This document shows positions 1-12,426 of a stretch of 64,000 bases of DNA, one piece after another. A program made the translations under genes and the position numbers. Numbering within the stretch: the first letter of the stretch is position 1; each line of letters opens with the position of its first letter. Under the pieces are notes generated by a model, which saw only the letters and a list, made by a program, of their open reading frames with translations, did not search any database and was not told where the DNA came from. Location: the NCBI RefSeq assembly GCF_000344685.1, contig NW_006920413.1, forward strand, positions 1,243,717 through 1,307,716, in the 5' to 3' direction. This DNA comes from Gloeophyllum trabeum ATCC 11539 (taxonomy: Eukaryota; Basidiomycota; Agaricomycetes; Gloeophyllales; Gloeophyllaceae).

Positions 1-1702
1 CTGCATGTAGGGCCTTGTACTTACGAGAATCGAAGATCCCCGCTATCTCCTGCGCCACCGAACCTTAAGTGAACTCTAAGTGGAGCAGTCGCACTCACAA
101 CAGCGGGACGGAGGGGCACATCGGGCACCGGAATTAGATATGAATTAGATATGAAGGGACATAGGGATATTAGGCCTACGATGAAGTGATAACTCCGGGC
201 TGGATGATCCCCAGGCTTGACGGTAACAACTCTGTATAGGGTTGTAGTATCGGCTTCTTGATCACTTACAGACATGAAGAGCTTCTTCCTTGGTCACCGG
301 ATGTTACGTACGAGTGACTGAGAGATATATGAGAAAGAGCAGCGATTTATCAGCTTGTTCAGTATTCTAAGCACGCCTTCTTACAATACAAATAGCAATC
401 GCGCTCGACGAGAATGGTACTACCTTACCAATGCTTAGGCTGATAATGACGCCCTACTTGCGAAGTCGAAGAGGACAAAGACAAGCTCACAGGAACCAGA
501 ACACACAGAACCAATCAACGTTGGCAGTGATCGAAGTGTGGAGCCCCGCGCAGAACATCCATACCCCGGCGAAACAGGAGGGCGGGGTCGTCTAGAAATG
601 ATCTGCCCTGCAACGCCCGACGCCCAACCCGATCCAGAAAGGCCGCGCTGAATGGAATTGAGACTGGCAGGAACAGGGAAACTTGGAGGAACGCAGATCA
701 CTAAAAATTTCGACAGGCACAGGCGCAGATGGAGGGGCCTTGCGCTGCGCTAGAAGGTGAGTGTCGTAGTTTCGGAACAAAGGAGGATTTGTGTCTGCAT
801 GGTCTTTCGTGCGCTTGAATGAAGAGACGGACCGGCATGACGTTGAGCAAGAGCCGTGTCGGACGGGAATGGGAAAAGTCGGCGCCACCGCACATCGTCA
901 CGAATGGTGTGGGCGTCGCTGGATGAGATGGCTACAAGATCCGATTGCACGACGCCGGACGAGTGCCAAAAACGGCGCAGCGTGCCTGGAGAATCGGATG
1001 GTCCGGCACAATCACGTGCAGGCACTTGGCAAATCAATCGACGAGAGAAGAAAACTCTGCGGTGGGGCCTCCTTATCAGACACGATTGAAGTTTGTACGG
1101 GACGATGTAATACTGGTATGTGAGCGTCAACGTCGTGTTGGGCGACGAGCAAGGGCAAACCAGTGGTTGAGTGACGCAGCCAGGGTTAGGAGCGCGAGTT
1201 ACTCCACGGCGTTCAGTAGGATGAGTGGACGGATTAGGAAGCGTTCCCCAGACTCGGCACACGTCGGGTAATCCTGTATTTGATATCGAATCCGGGGCCG
1301 AGTGCCGGAGACAGTAAGAACCGTCTGGGGCTACGCCCGCACGTTACCGCTGTTTCGGGTCGTACGATAAGTGGAAGAGAGGGGAGGAGGGCGAGTGCAT
1401 TCCGACCGATTTTTGTGAGGTTTTCTGTAGGTTTTGTGGACGCGATACTACTGTAGCACGAGAGGCGCGGGGGACGCGGAATGGGCGGAGAAACAATTGG
1501 GCAGAGAAATGATACGGCAGGGCGCCCATGGGGGAACCCCAGATGCGTCACCTGATGAAACGCGCAGGCGACACTCCACATCCGGTTCCTCGGCGCGATT
1601 GTCCATCAATCGCAAGCAGCCTTTGGCGACCGTACCGCTATAAAAATGCGCGCGTATCTTCTCCGCAAACCGTTCCCTCCTCTCCGCACTCCTCTTGCGA
1701 CC
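1..1702. other. Intergenic DNA upstream of the sugar transporter
   Basis: No coding exon is supported here. Short open frames exist on both strands, but none has recognisable domains or a consistent splice path. An 11-base unit (gaattagatat) occurs twice in tandem near 131-153. The last part is the promoter and 5' leader of the downstream transporter. Confidence 0.5.
1639..1645 (+). promoter_or_regulatory. TATA box of the sugar transporter
   Basis: TATAAAA lies 58 bases before the ATG at 1703. Transcription would be expected to begin about 30 bases downstream, after the in-frame ATG at 1646. This favours 1703, which has a better context (gcgaccATGg), as the true start. Confidence 0.6.
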
Positions 1703-3862
1703 ATGGCTGGGGTATCCAACGACTTCAACGAAAAGGCTTCCATCGACAAGAGCGACTCTATTTCTTCCGTCGCCCCCGCTCGCAAACAACACAAGAATGC
1801 CCTTCAAGTTGAAAACGTTAACGCCAAGCTCGCCAACCCCCTCGATGGCGTTCCCGCCGAGCAGCTTATGGCAGACGCGGACGAGTTTGCAAAGTCCCAT
1901 GGCTTAGGCCACATGTCCACCGAGTTCCAGAAGGGGGCCTTGATTGCTCAGAACCCTTCCGGTTTTGAGGCATTGACCCAGTTGACGGAAGAGGACAAGG
2001 CTATTTTGCGGAGGGAGGTCACCCACAAGTGGGATCAGCCCGCGCAGCTTTACTATCTGGTCATCTTATGTTCAGTCGCCGCCGCCGTGCAAGGAGTACG
2101 TGTTTGTCTTCTGTTTCCTTCACAACTCTTAACCCTAGTCGGCAGATGGACGAATCCGTTATCAACGGCGCGAACTTGTTCTTTGCACCGCAATTCGGCA
2201 TCGACCCCAATACCTCCACCGGGGATGCGGGCCGGAACCAGTGGCTGCTCGGTCTTGTCAATTCGGCACCATACGTGGGTCTGTTCGGATCTTTACAACG
2301 TTCAATGATACTGAATATTGGGTCTCTCACAGCTTTGCTGCGCCGTTCTTGGCTGCTGGCTCACGGATCCTCTCAACCAGTGGTTCGGTCGCCGAGGCAC
2401 GATCTTCATCGCCGCCGTTTTCTCCTTCGTCACATGCATCTGGCAAGGTGCTACCAACTCGTGGGAGCACTTGTTCGTCGCTCGCCTGGTCCTTGGTCTC
2501 GGCATTGGTCCCAAGTCGACCACCGTCCCTGTCTATGCTGCAGAGTGTACGCCCGCTACCATCCGTGGTGGTCTCGTCATGATGTGGCAGATGTGGACTG
2601 CTTTCGGTATCATGATCGGTTATGTCATGGATCTTGCTTTCCTCCACGTCCGCTCGTCCGAGGTACGCGGTCTGAATTGGCGTCTCATGCTGGGTAGTGT
2701 AAGTGCTTCTGTCTCCATTCGTCTGAATCAAGGCACTTAGTTTCGTTCGTATAGGCTGGTGTCCCCGCTCTGTTCTTGGCTATCCAAGTCTTCCTATGCC
2801 CGGAGTCGCCTCGTTGGCTAATGGGCAAAGGCCGCTACGAGGAGGCGTACAAGTCGTTGGCCCGGCTGCGTCGCCATCCGCTCCAGGCCGCTCGTGACAT
2901 GTACTACATCCACGTCCTTCTCGAAGCTGAGCGCGAGATCAGCTCGGGACGCAACAGGTATCTCGAGATGTTCACCATCCCTCGTAACCGCCGCGCCGCT
3001 CTCGCCTCGTGGATCGTCATGTTCATGCAGCAATTCTGCGGTGTCAACGTCATCGCCTACTACTCTTCGTCCATCTTCGCCGACTCTGGCTTCAGCGAGC
3101 AGTCTGCCCTGGCCGCATCGCTCGGGTTCGGTATCCTGAACTGGCTGTTCGCGATACCGGCTGTCTACACCATTGACACGTTCGGTCGGAGGAATTTGCT
3201 ATTGACGACTTTCCCCGCCATGTCTGCATGCTTGCTGCTGACTGGGTTCGCATTGTAAGTGAACCCCTGCCCTCTGTTTGGGCTTACCGCTCATCGTTCC
3301 GCATAGCTGGATTCCTGGGACCGAAGCCCGTATCGGTGTAGTTGCCCTCGGCATCTATCTCTTCGCCATCTTCTATTCCCCAGGAGAAGGTCCAGTACCT
3401 TTCACTGTGAGTGTCCATCTCCTGGTTTGTTACGAGCGCTCTATCTAACCCGCCGTTTTTCAGTACTCTGCCGAGGCGTTCCCCCTGTACATCCGTGAAA
3501 TCGGAATGTCGTTCGCAGTCGCCACGACGTGGTTCTTCAACTTCGTCCTCGCCATCACTTGGCCGCGGTTGCAGGGTGCGTTTAAGCCGCAGGGTGCTTT
3601 CGGTTGGTACGCGGGATGGAACATCATTGGCTTCTTCGCCGTGTTACTGTTCATGCCCGAGACCAAGGCGCTGTCGCTCGAGGAGCTGGACATGGTCTTC
3701 TCCGTGCCTACCACCCGCCATGCGTCTTACCAACTCAAGGCCTTCTTCCACAACTTCCGCAGATGGGTGCTCCGCCAGAAGATCGAGCAGCTGCCTCCGC
3801 TGTACGACTTCGAGGGTGAGATTGGGGAGAAGCACTATGCGCCTGGAGGAGCAGGGCACTAA
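1703..3862 (+). CDS. MFS sugar transporter (sugar porter family)
   Basis: A proton-coupled or facilitative sugar porter of the plasma membrane; the substrate cannot be told from sequence. Exons 1703-2095, 2146-2274, 2333-2698, 2755-3254, 3307-3406 and 3464-3862 join in frame to 628 residues, which fits this fungal subfamily and its long hydrophilic N-terminus. Family signatures are visible: a D-x-x-x-x-NGA start of the first membrane region, NQWFGRRG after TM2, PESPRWLMGKGR before the central loop, QQF(C)GVN at TM7, DTFGRRN after TM8 and PETK after TM12. About twelve hydrophobic segments are present. The introns are 50-57 nt. The C-terminal 60 residues form a charged cytosolic tail. Confidence in the family is high; hexose, pentose or polyol specificity is unknown. 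Confidence 0.93.
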
Positions 3863-4212
3863 ACTCCTTTCTACAAGGAGGTGTTACGTTGTGATGTTTT
3901 CAGGATGTTGTCTGTGTTAATGATTAGCGCTACGACCACTTGTATTTTTTAGATGACCACGCTGCATCTTGTTATCCAGCTATACCATACGTAATTTATC
4001 ATTACAACCTCACGCAGATATGAATCTGAATCTACAGTTTCGAGTGACGTTGAGTGTGCTCTGGGCTATCCACAACATACATCAACCGTCATGATATGAT
4101 CGTGAGGCAGGCTCGGGATTATCCGCGACTGCGATTGGCTGGGAAAGGCAGAGTCGCAGGAAGCTGCGTACAGACTTAGTTCGGACAGCACGTCTCTTCG
4201 TCTCACTGAGCC
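3863..4212. other. Spacer between transporter and WD40 gene
   Basis: This stretch holds the 3' untranslated region of the transporter and the short promoter of the WD40 gene. It is AT-richer than the flanking exons. I see no gene, RNA or repeat in it. Confidence 0.5.
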
Positions 4213-5648
4213 ATGACACAAGCTAGCGTGCTTCAGTACGAAGCACCATGTAAGTACGCAATGTCCTGCACGTCCGCCAGGCATCCATTCACCGTCTCCC
4301 AGGGCCCGTATTCGCGCTGGACTGGTGCAAGACCCCCGCGCCCGGCCAGCAGCATCGCCCGCGATCGTCCTTCCGCCTCGGCGTCGGCTCGTTCACAGAG
4401 GACTACCGCAATCGCATCGCGGTCATCGGGCTGCAGGACGAACGGGTCCTCGTCGAGGATGACTACACCGACTACTCGGACTTTACGATACTCGCGGAGG
4501 CGCACCACGGGTATCCAGCCACATGTTTGCAATGGCAGCCCGCGTCGTCCGTGCAGTACCCGTTGAGCTGTAGGGGTTCTGGGACAGAGCTGCTGGCGAC
4601 GACGGGGGATGCGCTGAGGGTGTGGGAGTATGCGGGGGAGAGCGCGCCGATGGTGTCCGGGTATGTAGGTCGGCCGGCGGGCTCGTCTAATCGGTTGACA
4701 TTGAAGACCGTTCTGCCTGGGGTGAGTCCCCTCTTGTTCCTGTTTGACTTGAAGTACTCATTCGCCGGGACTGCGCGCAATAGAACAAAGTCCAGAGCCA
4801 GAATAATGCCCCGCTTACGTCCTTTTCCTGGAACGAGAAAGACCCAGCACGCATCGTGACCTCATCTATAGACACGACGTGCACAGTGTGGAACATCGAC
4901 ACATCGACGGCGCTCACGCAGCTGATCGCGCACGACCGCGAGGTCTACGACGTCGCGTGGCTGCCGGGCTCCGTGGAGATCTTCGTCTCGGTCGGCGCGG
5001 ATGGCAGCCTGCGCGCGTTCGACCTGCGCAGTCTCGAGCACTCGACTATCCTCTACGAGACGCCTGCCCCGAAGAACGTCCCTCCTCCGTCGAATTCGCC
5101 GTCGAATTCTGCGCGCCCGCCCACGTCGCCTTTGCTGCGGATATGCTTCAACCCCGCAGACTCCAATTATATGGCTACGTTCCATATGGACGGGTCAGAG
5201 GTTCAGGTGCTCGACATGCGCAGCCCTGGGCAGCCTGTTATGGAGCTGAAGGCTCATAGAGCGCAGATTAACGGGTTGGGCTGGAGCACATCCGACACGC
5301 CTATGCTCGCCACAGCTGGTATGCACCTCCATCTGTGCCTTTTCGTCCCTCGGACTGACCCTCGCCTCGGCTGCAGGTGACGACTGCCAAGTCCTACTCT
5401 GGGATCTGTCCAGTTATATGCAGCTATCCGGATCCGCCTCGCGATCACGCATGAACTCCCCGCGGCCTGACGCCAAAAAACAAGTAGTCACTGACCCTGT
5501 CATGGCGTACTCAGCCTCTGCAGAGGTGACAAGTTTGGCGTGGTCGCCGCAGATAGGCGGCATGTCCATGAACACTGGACAATCGGTTGGGCCTGGCGAA
5601 TGGCTAGCTATCACCTCGGGCAAGTCCATAAAAGCGTTGAAGGTGTAG
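4213..5648 (+). CDS. WD40 repeat protein, DCAF7/WDR68 (HAN11/TTG1) family
   Basis: A beta-propeller scaffold related to human DCAF7, which binds DYRK/HIPK kinases and acts as a substrate adaptor for CUL4-DDB1 ligases. Exons 4213-4249, 4303-4721, 4784-5318 and 5377-5648 give 420 residues. Diagnostic stretches include YEAPW near the N-terminus, LAEAHHGYPATCLQW, SSIDTTCTVWNIDT, QLIAHDREVYDVAW, SVGADGSLRAFDLR, LEHSTILYE and DDCQVLLWDLSS. Compared with the animal protein there is a Pro/Ser-rich insertion of about 20 residues after LEHSTILYE. The fourth-exon junction (ATAG|GDD) and the first intron after only 12 codons were chosen by frame and family match. The family call is firm; the partner kinases in this organism are unknown. 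Confidence 0.93.
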
Positions 5649-6502
5649 TGCCGCTCTGCGCCTGCTATTTAGGGTCAACGGTTTAGCGGGGCCAGTCTCT
5701 AACCTCGATACGGGCTTTGTCCGGGCGGTACCTTGCGGTGGACACCTTGTTCCCCGCTTGGGTACATAGCTGAGCGATCCGTTCGCGCTAAACGTTGGCG
5801 TTATCTCCTTGGTGGCTGTGGCGAAGATATACCTTGCCTTGCCATCCTGAGGCTGAAGGATCGAGGCTGGTCGACTGAACTCCGAGATCCCCAACACCTT
5901 CCAGTATCCCTTGGACATCGCTGTTATCCTCTTTTTTTGGGATGTAACGGTTGTATAATAGCTGTATTTGTGAAACCTCTGCATCAAGTCGGTATATGGA
6001 GTAGACACCCGAATCTCTCGGATACCAAGGCAGTGTTCCATCCGTGCGCGATAGGGCAAAAGCCCCGGTGCCAAGGGGGGTTACTGAGCTTGCACCTGGT
6101 CGGCTCTCCACCTGGACCGATTCTTCGAGATTCGAGGCGCCTTGTAGGCTGTAACATAGAAATAATTCCTTCCCAGTCAACAAACCAGCTGGTTTTTCTG
6201 CAGCATATGTTAGGAATCTGTACTTCATTCTACGCCCAATTGATATGTCTATCTGAGAGCCGCAGCTGGTACATATCGGTTTTGTTATCAGGACGCTCCA
6301 GAGCCAGGCACCTCAATTTTCCTCACGAGATAGGGACCGCGTGGTTTATCCTGTCAAATCAGCCACAGAGCGCGGCACCACCCGCGTCCACACCGATGAT
6401 GTATAAAATTCCTGGGGGCAAAAGCGCCCCGTCCTCTCGGCTTTCTGTCCTCCTGCTGGTCCCACCCTTCGCTGTCCATCTGCTTCAGCAGCGCACACGA
6501 AC
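5649..6502. other. Spacer before the nucleoside transporter
   Basis: This 850-bp spacer has a 3' UTR at its left and a promoter at its right. Long overlapping open frames occur on both strands (for example from 5733 on +), but they have low-complexity, arginine-rich composition and run into the wrong frame of the next gene. I call no gene here. Confidence 0.5.
6402..6408 (+). promoter_or_regulatory. TATA box of the CNT nucleoside transporter
   Basis: TATAAAA lies about 100 bases before the ATG at 6503, with a CT-rich leader between them, the usual layout for strongly expressed fungal genes. Confidence 0.5.
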
Positions 6503-8732
6503 ATGGCCGACAATACGGGCTTGCATTACAACGCGGAGCCGGCCACCATGGCTCCGGGGCAGCAGCAGGAGACGCCAGTCGAGAGGCGGAAGTCACGCGA
6601 TACTCACTCTTCGTCCTTTGACAAGGAGAAGCAGCCCGCGGACTCCCAGGTTGTGTCGGAGCGGGACGAGGATGACGAGGAACCCGAAAAGTCGCGCCAT
6701 TTCTTGTTCGCAATGCGCCGACCTGTTATCCTCACGTTATTGGCGGCTACTATCTTGGGATGGTGGATCACTGCGACAATCTTGCCCGCAACTCGGCATA
6801 GATGGTATGCATTTTTGGCCACACAACATGAGCATTTACCCACGTATTGGTTTCGATAAAGGATTGTGCAAACTCTTTTTGCATGGTTTTTCATCTTGTG
6901 AGTGACTTGATATGACAACCAGGCTCTCTGACTTACCCGTACAAGGGTCATCGCGTTCCGGTTCATTCCCGCCCGCGTGGTATCGCGTCCAGTAGAGGCT
7001 TTCTGGAAGCCCTGCGTCGAGAGGCCCTGGTTCAGCCTTCCGAGATATGTCCGACTCACCATTGGATGGCTCTGTCTCCTTGGCATTGTCTTTGGTTCTG
7101 CATTCGGCTTCCCTCTGCAAGATGTGAGACTTACCAATACCTATACTGGTTCAACCAATCTTATGTACCCGGTGGTTTACAGAACAGCAGTTACGGCGAC
7201 CGTGCCATTTCGGTGCTTGGCCTGTTCGTCTTCCAGTTCGGCTTCTGGGCTACTTCCTCCAAGCGTCACCTGGTGCCATGGAACACCGTCATTGTCGGCT
7301 TGTTCTTCCAGCAGGCGATTGCGCTCTTCGTGCTGAAGAGCTCAGCCGGTTTCTCCATCTTCAAGTGGATCGCCGACTTGGCGTCGGATTTCTTGAACCA
7401 AGCGCAAACCGGTGTCGCGTTCTTCTTTGACCAGGAAACCGCTGACAAGCACTGGTTCTTTGCATCCACTGTGCGTCTTCGATTACCGGTTGGACTTGGT
7501 CTAACGGAGTAGTCTGATATGCATCTGCACTTTTTCTTTCGTAGCTTGGTGCCATCATCTTCTTCATTGCCTTCGTGCAGATGATGTACTACCTGGGCGT
7601 CATGCAGTGGATCATCAAGCACTTGTACGTATTTTACAGAGTGCGGCCTGTACGTTGCGTCGTACTGAACATCATCCTCTCAGCGCCTGGTTCTTCTTCA
7701 AGACCATGAACATCTCCGGAGCCGAGGCCGTCATTGCCGCCGCATCTCCTTGGATTGGCCAGGGCGAGTCTGCCTGCTTGGTCAAGCCGTACGTGGACCT
7801 GATGACAGTGTCCGAGCTGCACCTGGCCATGACTTCCGGTTTCTCGACTATCTCCGGCTCCGTCCTTGGCGCATACATCAACAAGGGCGTACCAGCTCAG
7901 AACCTGGTTACTTCGTCCGTCATGAGTATTCCTGCCTCCATCGCTATCAGCAAGATGCGCATGCCGGAGACAGAAGAACCTGTCACCCGTGGAATGGTCG
8001 TGGTTGACCGTGGTGAGGCTGACAAGGGTCAACGCCCAGCGAACGCCATACACGCGTTCAGTCTCGGTGCTGTCTTTGGTATCGTGGTCGCCGGCCAGAT
8101 TCTGTGAGTCTCAGTGTTCTCTCAAAATTATCTCGGCGTGCTAAGTGTGACCCAGTTGCAACGTGTTCACCATCCTGTCTCTCGTTGCGACTATCAACGG
8201 TCTGCTCACTTGGATCGGCCGCGGCTTCGGCATCCACCACTTGACCCTGCAGCTCGTCTTGGGATATATCGGCTATCCAGTCACCTTCTTCTTGGGCGTA
8301 CCAAGGGCTGAGATCCTCCGTGTCTCCCAGTTGCTTGCCACGAAGCTCGTCGCTAATGAGTTCGCAGCCTACACTGGTACCTATATTTCTCAGCTTTCTC
8401 GATCCGCTGCGATCTAATAAGTGTGCTGCGTAGATCTATATGAGATCATGCAGAGCTCGAATCCGCTGAGTCCCCGCGCATTCACCATCGCCTCCTACTC
8501 CCTCTGCGGGTTCGCAAACTTGGGCTCGCTGGGTATACAGATTGGTGTACTTGGCGCGATGGCGCCTTCGAGACGAAAGGTCATCGCATCAATTGCCACG
8601 TCCGCCATGGTCTGTGGCTTTATTTCGTGAGTCCTGCCGTCTTTGTCCGAGACCATGTTAGGTGATAACTGACTTGCATGTGCGCTCCGCAGAACGTTAC
8701 AAACCGCTGGTATCGCTGGCATGCTTGTATGA
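6503..8732 (+). CDS. Concentrative nucleoside transporter (CNT/SLC28, NupC family)
   Basis: Imports nucleosides across the plasma membrane coupled to protons or sodium. Exons 6503-6804, 6946-7123, 7183-7470, 7545-7624, 7684-8103, 8156-8376, 8434-8626 and 8693-8732 give 573 residues. A charged, probably disordered N-terminus of about 70 residues is followed by the transporter core. CNT hallmarks are visible: GVMQWIIK before the conserved region, [22 protein letters not shown] (the nucleoside/cation-binding QGES hairpin), a second hairpin [20 protein letters not shown], then [26 protein letters not shown] in the last domain. The very short last exon (13 codons) finishes the final helix. Which nucleosides are carried cannot be read from these motifs alone. 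Confidence 0.94.
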
Positions 8733-9102
8733 GTTATTTATTGCTTTGTCTTGTCGGGTGGGAGTCTGTTGTAGTTATTATATTTTGTTTTTCTGATATA
8801 AAGACCTTTCCACGAGAAGACTCTGTCGGGTGGTGAAGATGGAATTCTACGTGTATTGGGTGACGCCGAGTTCATTCCTACGTCTGGCTAATTTACAGGG
8901 CGAACATGGATCGTCTCAACGGGTGTTGTAACGTTGGTCCTGCCTCCCGCAGAAGGCCGGTGGTACGTGTAACAACTAGAACACAGAAAAGAACTGCGAG
9001 GTCAAACCCACGTCGGGTACTGTTGTACAAATTATGTCGTAGTACTATGCTACAAATGTCCTTTGCAGCCGAAACAACTAGAAGTAATGATGGCATCGGG
9101 CC
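8733..9102. other. Convergent 3' spacer
   Basis: The 370 bp between the stops of the nucleoside transporter (+) and the thioesterase (-) should contain both poly(A) sites. No other feature was recognised. Confidence 0.5.
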
Positions 9103-10513
9103 TTACATGGGACCGCCGACCCACTCCTTGACAAGCCCTTCCCAACACTCCTTACTCATCACCATATGTTCCCCTTCGCATGTCTCGAGCAAGACATCCC
9201 CTCTCTCGTCCAGAGTCTTCAAACCTATCGCATCCGTCGTATAGACAGGCTGCATCCGCATGGGAATAGTCGTCTTCTCAGCCTGCGAGACCATCGGAAG
9301 TTGGTCCCCCTCTCCAGCAGAGAGCAAGCGCTCCGCGGGGGCGTAGCTGCCGAACCAGGAGCTCTCCTTGGGGACGACGGTCTTGTCCTCCGTGAACAGG
9401 ACCATGATGAACTTGTTCAACGACGCCAGGTTCTTGGCGTAAGTCTCGTTTCGCCCAGATGTTGGGGCCGTTATGGATGGCAGCCCGTAGTCCTCCGGGA
9501 GCTCGTTGTTGATGTTGGGCAGGAAATGGTTCCGAGCGAGGTAGATGGGTAGGTGGTCTGGGTCTCGGTAGTATTGCGCCTACGGAAACATGTTAGGGGG
9601 TATCTAATATGACGAGAGCGACAGGAGCGACCTGGATTATGTTCTGTTGCGCCCATGTACCATACACCCCACCCTTGACGGCGCGACGGGCAATTTGGCA
9701 CCAGATATACCCAGGCCCTGTGCATCAGCAAATTCACCAACGTGTCAGATACTGTACTGGCATATAATGAGCTTCACCAACCTGGTTCGCACAGAGGTAG
9801 GTCCGAGACGCCCATGTGCTGAGAACCAAATGTGATGAGGTTATGTACTGGCGGTGAGTTGTAACGTTCGATATATGCGCGAAGGAATTGTCCGCCTGAG
9901 ACACAAACACCGCACCGTCAGTCGTGTAGTGACGGGGAAACTATGTTGTATGGCTATTCGGACAGGAGATAGAAGCATACCTTGCGAGAATCCTATAGCG
10001 TCGAAGCCATCTCGAAGCTCTGGGATACCCTGTAATTGTTCCGCTACGACTTCAAGCTGCTCATTGATATTCCCAAACTATCATGGTCAGTAGAGCGGAT
10101 TCAGTATATCATTTCAAGCTACCGTGACGGTAAGACATTAACTAACGTACCCAGCCCGCCTTCCGGTCGTCCTCCAAGTCCTCCGCCAGGAATATCGAAT
10201 GTATGAAGATACCTTCGTGAATCTCCTTCACCTCATCCATAAACCTTATCATCCCAGGAGATGAGTGAGAATCCCCTGCGTATTGTATGATCAGTACGCC
10301 GTGAGTCGCGTCATGTTTATGAATCGTATCGACTGTTTGCTCGCTGGACTTACCCAGCCCATGCCAGAGGACTAGAGGTCGCGGCTTTGACCGCAAGCTC
10401 AGTCCTACAGCCGTTGCATTTGCTGCAGAAGGTGCGGTTGGGTACCCTGACACCCAACTCGGTGAAATTATCTGAGAACATAAGGCCAGCAGTCCCAATG
10501 CCAGCATAACCAT
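9103..10513 (-). CDS. PPT1: Palmitoyl-protein thioesterase
   Basis: Removes palmitate from S-acylated proteins in the vacuole/lysosome. Exons on the minus strand are 10151-10513, 9981-10077, 9782-9895, 9632-9717 and 9103-9579, giving 378 residues. A signal peptide ([14 protein letters not shown]) leads into VLWHGLG. The lipase-type catalytic triad is complete: Ser in GFSQGGQF, Asp in the FTEDKTVV segment just before SSWFGSY, and His in [18 protein letters not shown] matches the family block following the nucleophile. An upstream ORF start at 10522 is a non-ATG codon, so ATG 10513 was used; 10504-10506 holds a second ATG that would also keep the signal. It is divergent from BTB gene A, with a 188-bp shared promoter. 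Confidence 0.94.
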
Positions 10514-10654
10514 GACCTCCAACTACTGACGGATTGCGGAATTGCGGGGAAGGCTAGGTCCACGTGGCTTATGTACCCTTTCAGAATCTGCCATGATCTG
10601 ACAGCCACAAACAACGGACGTCGGCTTCTCGACTCTGCACGAAAACCCCAGACC

Positions 10655-10660
10655 TATAAG
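10655..10660 (+). promoter_or_regulatory. TATA-like element of BTB gene A
   Basis: TATAAG lies 47 bases before the ATG at 10702, in the short divergent promoter shared with the thioesterase gene. Confidence 0.4.
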
Positions 10661-10701
10661 ATCATCAGGTCGTTGGAAGCAACGCACGCTTCTCCAAGCA
10701 A

Positions 10702-12247
10702 ATGGAACCAGCCCAAGAAACACAAGTTACTCGTCGTACTAATGTCTGCAAATTCAAGATCGATATGGATCGCGATTCCAATCCTACTGCCATTGGTAAC
10801 GAAGTCGCCTACTCGGACGCTCGTGACTTGGGATGGCGCTTTGGAATAGCTCGTAACTGGAGTACCAAAGCTTTCTCCTTCCATTTTGACGGCACCCGTG
10901 TGCGAGCGGGCCGAACGTTGTCCATATCCGTTGACGTGCATGAGCCATGGACACGCCGCGCCGGGCATCACGAAGATGTCAATGTGTCTGTGGTCCAGGA
11001 AAAGCCCCTTCCGAACTACACCACAGAGCTGTATCAGCTAGGCTCCTTCTCGTGGAAGCAGCACAACCAGGCGTGGCAATGTACGGTTACCTTCACGATG
11101 ATGGAAACGATCTGTATGGACACCTTCAGGGTACACGAAAAGATGAGGTCCACACTGACGAAGTCACTCTCGGATGGTCGCGTGATCGACACGCGGTTTT
11201 TCGCATACTCTCAACGCCTGAGGTCCGGCCAAGTGGGCGCTCCACTACCTATCTTTGTGAACAGCGCTCTTCTGAAAGACAGGTCGTCCTACTTTCATAC
11301 ATGTGTGTTTTATTTTTCTTTGCCTCAGTATGGGAAATCCAGGCTGAAGATTCCACAAAGTACTCTGTGGAGAAGGGTATGCGGAATCCTCGCTGGAAAA
11401 GCTTGACTCGCAGTTTCCGTCCACGGAAGAATCTGCTGTGGAAGAGTTTGAATACGAATCCGATAGTGATTTGTTGGAACCACCGGACGTCAACGACTTC
11501 CCAGCGGATGAGCCTAGCGATGTAAATCCTCAGGAACAGGTAGACTCAGGAGCTATTGGGGGACTTCAAAGAGATAATAGTAGTGCTAGTTCGCGCGGTG
11601 TCACCTGGGGAAGATCAGTTGTTATCAAAGACGTTGCGTACACCACGTGAGTTTTCTCCTAATACATCTATAAGGCACCTACTACTTACGGGGACTCGTA
11701 ATACAGTCTGAAAGCCCTCATCTTTTATCTGTATACCGGCGAAATCAATTTCGCCCCGCTCAACTCAGAAAAGCCGTCTGCGATACCGCGGAGTGTCCAA
11801 GACGTCGATGACGTGTCACCGCCCCAGTGCTCTCCCAAGTCTATGTATCGCCTAGCAGATAAGGTGGGTGGCATCTATTTTATCCAGAAGTCTGAGTTGA
11901 CCCAGTTGCATTCACTATGAGCAGATTGACCTGCCGGAACTGAAAACACTGTCTGCCGAGGCAATTCTAGGGAGCCTCTCGGAGAAGAATATCATCGAGG
12001 AGGTTTTCAGTAAGTTTACATCCAGGTACGTGGTGTTCGGATAGGGCACGACAGCGCCACACTTTTGACGATGGCCGCAATGTCCGACAGATATCCGGAT
12101 ATTCGTAGAATGGAGCTAGACAAATTGTACTTGAACGCACGCCAGCCTGAAGTAAGAAACGGCTTTATAGAAGTTATGAATACCATGGCCGGCGAACCAC
12201 GGTTTGCTGATATTGCTGGGGCCCTTTTCCTTCGTCTCACGGGTTGA
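10702..12247 (+). CDS. BTB/POZ domain protein A
   Basis: Likely a BTB adaptor of the type expanded in agaricomycetes, possibly a CUL3 substrate receptor. Exons 10702-11302, 11361-11646, 11707-11863, 11925-12025 and 12091-12247 give 433 residues. The N-terminal 180 residues resemble a MATH-like beta-sandwich region. A split BTB fold follows: LPIFVNSALLKDRSSYFHT, GEGYAES, an acidic Ser/Glu-rich insert of about 70 residues, LKALIFYLYTGEINFAPL, CSPKSMYRLADK, and a C-terminal helical part with IIEEVFSKFTSRYPDIRR. The insert between the BTB alpha-helices is unusually long. It is clearly paralogous to BTB gene B at 40856-42580: the order of motifs and the phases of the four comparable introns agree. 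The first intron (11303-11360) was set by frame and by alignment with the paralogue. Confidence 0.82.
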
Positions 12248-12426
12248 TTTACTGTGCCACCTCACTTTGCTACGTGTCATTCCCTTGCCGGTGTACTGAT
12301 GCCTTTCGTCATGCGCACGCTCTGGACGACTGCACCACGAATGTCTCCATGTGTAAGGTACACTTCATATACAAAGCAGGGATGACTATCTATTAGATAG
12401 ATATCCTTCTCTATGCATCCACAACG

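Noticed and set aside
750..1271. Overlapping open frames on both strands upstream of the sugar transporter
   Set aside because: No recognisable motif, no consistent splice structure, and composition like random GC-rich DNA.
5733..6905. A 390-codon open frame on the + strand between the WD40 and nucleoside transporter genes
   Set aside because: It is Arg/Ser/Pro-biased with no domains, overlaps the correct first exon of the transporter in another frame, and crosses its TATA box. The well-matched CNT exons explain the region.
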